A stretch of 64,000 nucleotides of DNA from Nocardioides ochotonae (GTDB lineage Bacteria; Actinomycetota; Actinomycetes; Propionibacteriales; Nocardioidaceae), in assembly GCF_011420305.2 (NCBI RefSeq), contig NZ_CP061769.1:2653001-2717000 (forward strand), given 5' to 3'. The notes under the pieces are model-generated. The model ran no database searches and was not told where the DNA came from. It saw only the letters and a list, made by a program, of their open reading frames with translations. The translations under genes were made by a program, and so were the position numbers. Numbering within the stretch: position 1 is the first letter of the stretch; every line of letters starts with the position of its first letter. Positions 60,050 through 64,000 of this stretch are shown piece by piece.

Positions 60050-61206
60050 CGCGGGGCTCCTGGTGCTTCGGGGTGGGACGGACGGAAGGTCCACGGATCG
60101 GTGCACGTCGTGCTGACCCGGGTCTCCACCGTATCGCCCCGCGCCGCCTTCACGCGCGCCTCCACGACCGGCAGCCAGGTCCACTCCGCCGCCCAGTGCG
60201 CCACGTCCACGAGGGCAGGGCCGCCCTTCTCCACGAACTCGGACGCCGGATGGTGCCGCAGGTCACTCGTGACGTAGACGTCCGCGTCGGTCCCGGCGAC
60301 GGTGTCGAGCAGGAAGTCGCCCGATCCGCCGCACAGTGCCACGCGTCGTACCGGCCGGTCGGGGTCGCCGGCCACCCGGACCCCGTGGGCGGTCGCGGGC
60401 AGGGCGGCGGCGACCGCCTCGGCGAACTCCCCCAGCGTGGTGCGCGCGACGGTGCCGATGCGCCCGGTGCCGGTGTCGGCGATCTGCGGGTCGGCGAGCT
60501 CGACGACGTCGTACGCCGGCTCCTCGTAGGGGTGTGCGCGCAGCATCGCGGCCACCACCCGGGGACGCAGGTGCCGCTCGAGGACGACCTCCACGCGCTC
60601 CTCGGCGACCACCTCGGGCACGCCCACCGCGCCGATGCTCGGCTGCGCGCCCGCCAGCGGACGGAAGCGGCCCTGGCCCGGGGTGGAGAACGACGCGTGG
60701 TCGTAGTCCCCGATCCGGCCGGCGCCCGCCTCGGCCAGCGCGGCGCGCACGACCTGGGCGGCGTCGACCGGCACGAAGGCGGTGAGCTTGTCGAGGGCGG
60801 TCGCGGGCGCCGGGAGGATCGGGCGCAGGTCGCTCACGCCGAGCGCGTGGGCGAGCGCCTCGGAGACGCCGCCCTCGGCCTGGTCGGCGTTGGTGTGGGC
60901 GGTGAGCAGCGCGCACGAGGCCTTGGCCAGGGTGGCGAGGGCCCGCCCCTTGGGGGTGGTGGCGGGCACGCCGTGCACCGCCCTGAGGAACAGCGGGTGG
61001 TGCACGACCAGCAGGTCCGCGCCCCACTCGGCGGCCTCGCGGGCCACTGCCTCGGTCGGGTCGACGGCGAACATCACCTTCGAGACCCGCGCGTCCGGGT
61101 CGCCCAGGACCAGCCCGACGGCGTCCCACGACTCCGCGCTGGCGGGCGGGTACCACCCGTGCAGCAGGTCGACGAGGTCGCGCAGGGTCGGCTCGGAGGA
61201 GGGCAT
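60046..61206 (-). CDS. NIF3-family dinuclear metal protein
   Basis: A 386-residue NIF3/YbgI family protein, which forms hexameric toroids with a dinuclear metal site. Motifs: DLLHGWYPPASAESWDAVGLVLGDPDARVSKVMFAVDPTEAV, LLVVHHPLFLRAVHGVP (metal His pair), LLTAHTNADQAEGGVSEALAHALG, a PII-like insert (about 215-310; HPYEEPAYDVVEL) and VYVTSDLRHHPASEFVEKGGPALVDVAHWAAEW. Function debated (GTP cyclohydrolase-related or regulatory). ATG at 61206. Confidence 0.92.
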   Translation of the reverse strand: MPSSEPTLRDLVDLLHGWYPPASAESWDAVGLVLGDPDARVSKVMFAVDPTEAVAREAAEWGADLLVVHHPLFLRAVHGVPATTPKGRALATLAKASCALLTAHTNADQAEGGVSEALAHALGVSDLRPILPAPATALDKLTAFVPVDAAQVVRAALAEAGAGRIGDYDHASFSTPGQGRFRPLAGAQPSIGAVGVPEVVAEERVEVVLERHLRPRVVAAMLRAHPYEEPAYDVVELADPQIADTGTGRIGTVARTTLGEFAEAVAAALPATAHGVRVAGDPDRPVRRVALCGGSGDFLLDTVAGTDADVYVTSDLRHHPASEFVEKGGPALVDVAHWAAEWTWLPVVEARVKAARGDTVETRVSTTCTDPWTFRPSHPEAPGAPR

Positions 61207-61258
61207 GGCGCTCAGGCTAGCGGGGGGCTGCGCAGGCACCCGGACTACGCTCGGGCTC

Positions 61259-61567
61259 ATGTCAGTCGTGAAGATCAACGCCATCTCGGTCCCCCCGCAG
61301 GCCGCCGAGGAGCTCGAGCGCCGCTTCGCCGCGCGCGCCCACACCGTCGAGGGCTCGCCCGGCTTCGAGGGCTTCGAGCTGCTCCGCCCGACCGCCGGAG
61401 AGGAGCGCTACTTCGTCGTCACCCGCTGGGCCGACGAGGAGTCCTTCGCCGCCTGGCGCGACGGCGACGCCCGCACCGCCCACGCCGGCCAGCACGGCAA
61501 GCCCGTCGCCTCCGGCGCCGAGCTCCTGGAGTTCGAGGTCGTCCTCGACGTCAAGCCCTCCGCCTGA
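61259..61567 (+). CDS. mhuD: MhuD-like heme-degrading monooxygenase
   Basis: A 102-residue ABM-fold protein. It follows M. tuberculosis MhuD (Rv3592) closely, with VVKINAIS, RAHTVEGSPGFEGFELLRP, GEERYFVVTRWADEESFAAW and LLEFEVVLDV. The heme-site residues fall at the same numbers as in MhuD: Asn7, Trp66 and the axial His75. MhuD converts heme to mycobilins and iron. ATG at 61259, divergent from NIF3 by 52 bp. A clear hairpin terminator follows. Confidence 0.9.
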   Translation: MSVVKINAISVPPQAAEELERRFAARAHTVEGSPGFEGFELLRPTAGEERYFVVTRWADEESFAAWRDGDARTAHAGQHGKPVASGAELLEFEVVLDVKPSA

Positions 61568-61572
61568 TCCCT

Positions 61573-61610
61573 CCCGCCGAGTCGGCGCACGTTCGTGCCG
61601 ACTCGGCGGG
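61573..61610. terminator. Hairpin terminator between convergent genes
   Basis: 14-bp perfect stem (CCCGCCGAGTCGGC with GCCGACTCGGCGGG) and a 10-base loop, between the mhuD stop and the stop of the acyl-CoA synthetase gene. Confidence 0.8.
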
Positions 61611-61612
61611 GG

Positions 61613-63151
<1,539 letters not shown>

Positions 63152-63288
63152 CTCCTCCGAGCTCGACGGTGACGCAGGCCACTGTAGTGAGCCTCCCCCG
63201 CGCTCCCCCGGCACGCCGCGGAGCGTGCGCCGAGCGGCGCGCCGGGCGCGCTCAACGGCCCACCTGCCGGCGAGCACCCGCCCACCTC

Positions 63289-63315
63289 GATGAGAGTCCT
63301 CTCATCCAGGTCTCA
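63289..63315 (+). promoter_or_regulatory. Inverted and direct repeat, putative OmpR-family site
   Basis: GATGAGAG and CTCTCATC form an 8-base inverted repeat across 2 bp, and TCTCA recurs at 63300 and 63311, an 11-bp period as in PhoB/OmpR sites. It lies 36-62 bp upstream of the acidic membrane protein gene, suited to control of the following sensor-kinase operon. Confidence 0.4.
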
Positions 63316-63350
63316 CCCGCCGCCCATCGTGAGGCAGGATCGTGCTCACC

Positions 63351-63734
63351 ATGAGCAAGGTGTGGCAGGTCCTCCTCGGGCTCGCGCTCGTGCTCCCCCT
63401 GGGTGGATACGTCGCGGGCTCGCTCGCCGCCACCTCCGCGGAGGACCCCGCGCCGCGCCCCCGGATCGTCCTGGAGACCTCCTCGCCCCGCGACCGCCCG
63501 GCACCGGGCAGCACGCGCACCCCGGACCCCACCCGCACCCCGACGCCCGACGACGCCGACGACGCCGACAACGCCGACAACGCCGACGACCCCGACGACA
63601 TCGAGGTCGTCATCCCGCAGCCGCGCGACCTCGACCCCGAAGACGCCGACGACCCGGCCGACTCCGATGACCGAGACGACTCCGATGACCGGGACGACTC
63701 CGACGACGACCGGGACGGGGACGACGACGGCTGA
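63351..63734 (+). CDS. Acidic Asp-rich membrane-anchored protein
   Basis: A 127-residue protein: N-terminal membrane helix (VWQVLLGLALVLPLGGYVAGSLAA), a Pro/Thr stretch (PRDRPAPGSTRTPDPTRTP), then a long Asp-rich tail (DDADDADNADNADDPDD and later DSDDRDDSDD repeats). Such tails bind Ca2+ or other cations. No family. ATG at 63351; a GTG three codons upstream is possible. The tail's DNA is read in another frame as the start of the next gene. Confidence 0.65.
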   Translation: MSKVWQVLLGLALVLPLGGYVAGSLAATSAEDPAPRPRIVLETSSPRDRPAPGSTRTPDPTRTPTPDDADDADNADNADDPDDIEVVIPQPRDLDPEDADDPADSDDRDDSDDRDDSDDDRDGDDDG

Positions 63735-64000
63735 GCACCCCGCCCCGCACCCGGACGCCCGACTGCGCAGGTCGGGTGTCTCCGTGCGCGCCCGCATCAC
63801 CCTCACGGTGGCGCTGCTGGTCGGGCTGACCCTCGGCGGCGCCGGGCTCATCGTCTACCTGGTGGAGAGCCAGCGCATCGAGGCGCAGACCACCGAGGAG
63901 GTCGAGCAGGAACTCGACGAGTTCGACCTGCTGAGCCGCGAGGGGGTGGACCCGCAGACCGGCGAGCCGTTCGCCTCGGTCAAGGACGTGCTGGTGCTGT
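63667..64000 (+). CDS. Sensor histidine kinase, N-terminal part, runs off right edge
   Basis: In the frame opened by ATG 63667 the visible 111 codons contain VRARITLTVALLVGLTLGGAGLIVYLVESQRIEAQTTEEVEQELDEF, a membrane helix (about 43-62) followed by the start of an extracytoplasmic sensor region. Basic residues before the helix and the pattern are those of OmpR-class sensor kinases; no HisKA is visible yet. The ATG start overlaps the acidic gene by 68 bp in a Thr-rich N-terminus; GTG at 63784 is an alternative giving a start just before the helix. Partial. Confidence 0.65.
   Translation, partial: MTETTPMTGTTPTTTGTGTTTAEHPAPHPDARLRRSGVSVRARITLTVALLVGLTLGGAGLIVYLVESQRIEAQTTEEVEQELDEFDLLSREGVDPQTGEPFASVKDVLVL

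Noticed and set aside
63561..63600. GACGCCGACAAC repeats suspected as a non-coding tandem array
   Set aside because: They lie in frame in the Asp-rich tail of a gene with a start and membrane helix.

Overview
The window is GC-rich (roughly 70% or more), densely coded DNA with many GTG starts. Actinobacterial hallmarks include glnE/glnA2, a DosR/DosS-type two-component pair, a mycothiol-dependent isomerase-family protein, a GAF-ANTAR regulator, an MhuD-type heme-degrading enzyme and a type A RNase P RNA. Gene content suggests the Nocardioides/Nocardioidaceae area. That placement is inference; no 16S rRNA, tRNA, CRISPR array, prophage or insertion sequence was seen.

Layout. 1-1.8 kb: three tandem secreted proteins with SipW-type signal peptides (one cut by the left edge). 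1.9-8.9 kb: nitrogen and cofactor genes glnE, a small membrane protein, glnA2 and nadE, with a GlnR-like site upstream of glnA2. 9-15.4 kb: a methyltransferase, two VOC proteins, panB, a collapsed ABC/histidine kinase/response regulator relic, a secreted sugar-dehydrogenase-like protein, map and a TPR protein. 15.4-15.9 kb: rnpB. 16-18.2 kb: a rhodanese/membrane-protein operon with its MarR regulator and a perfect palindrome, then a LuxR-type response regulator. 18.2-19.6 kb: a scarred region with remnants of a lipoprotein gene beside one intact copy. 19.6-24.2 kb: a GntR-controlled cluster of hydroxyethylthiazole kinase, a flavin monooxygenase and a sulfurtransferase-HAD fusion, the best candidate for an undescribed pathway. 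24.4-36.5 kb: an acetyltransferase, lipoprotein, ArsR-acetyltransferase fusion, STAS and GAF-ANTAR signalling proteins, CoA transferase, secreted endonuclease-like protein, family A polymerase and gluconate kinase/permease.

36.5-50.8 kb looks like a hypoxia/dormancy island: a CtpF-like P-type ATPase, two universal stress proteins, a DosS-like kinase lacking the usual heme-ligand loop, a DosR-like regulator, an arginine deiminase operon (transporter, arcA, arcB, arcC) and Hsp20. Several promoters carry DosR-box-like palindromes (GGGAC-N4-GTCCC or close variants), so the island is probably one regulon for ATP production and protein protection without oxygen.

50.9-64 kb: a DksA/TraR-type zinc finger, a proline-rich membrane protein, a yybP-ykoY-type Mn riboswitch ahead of a GDT1-family exporter, a multi-sensor PP2C phosphatase, an RNB ribonuclease, yaaA, the conserved trio NIF3 / zinc-ribbon protein / RNase H-phosphatase, an MhuD-like heme oxygenase, an acyl-CoA synthetase, and an acidic membrane protein overlapping a sensor kinase that runs off the right edge.
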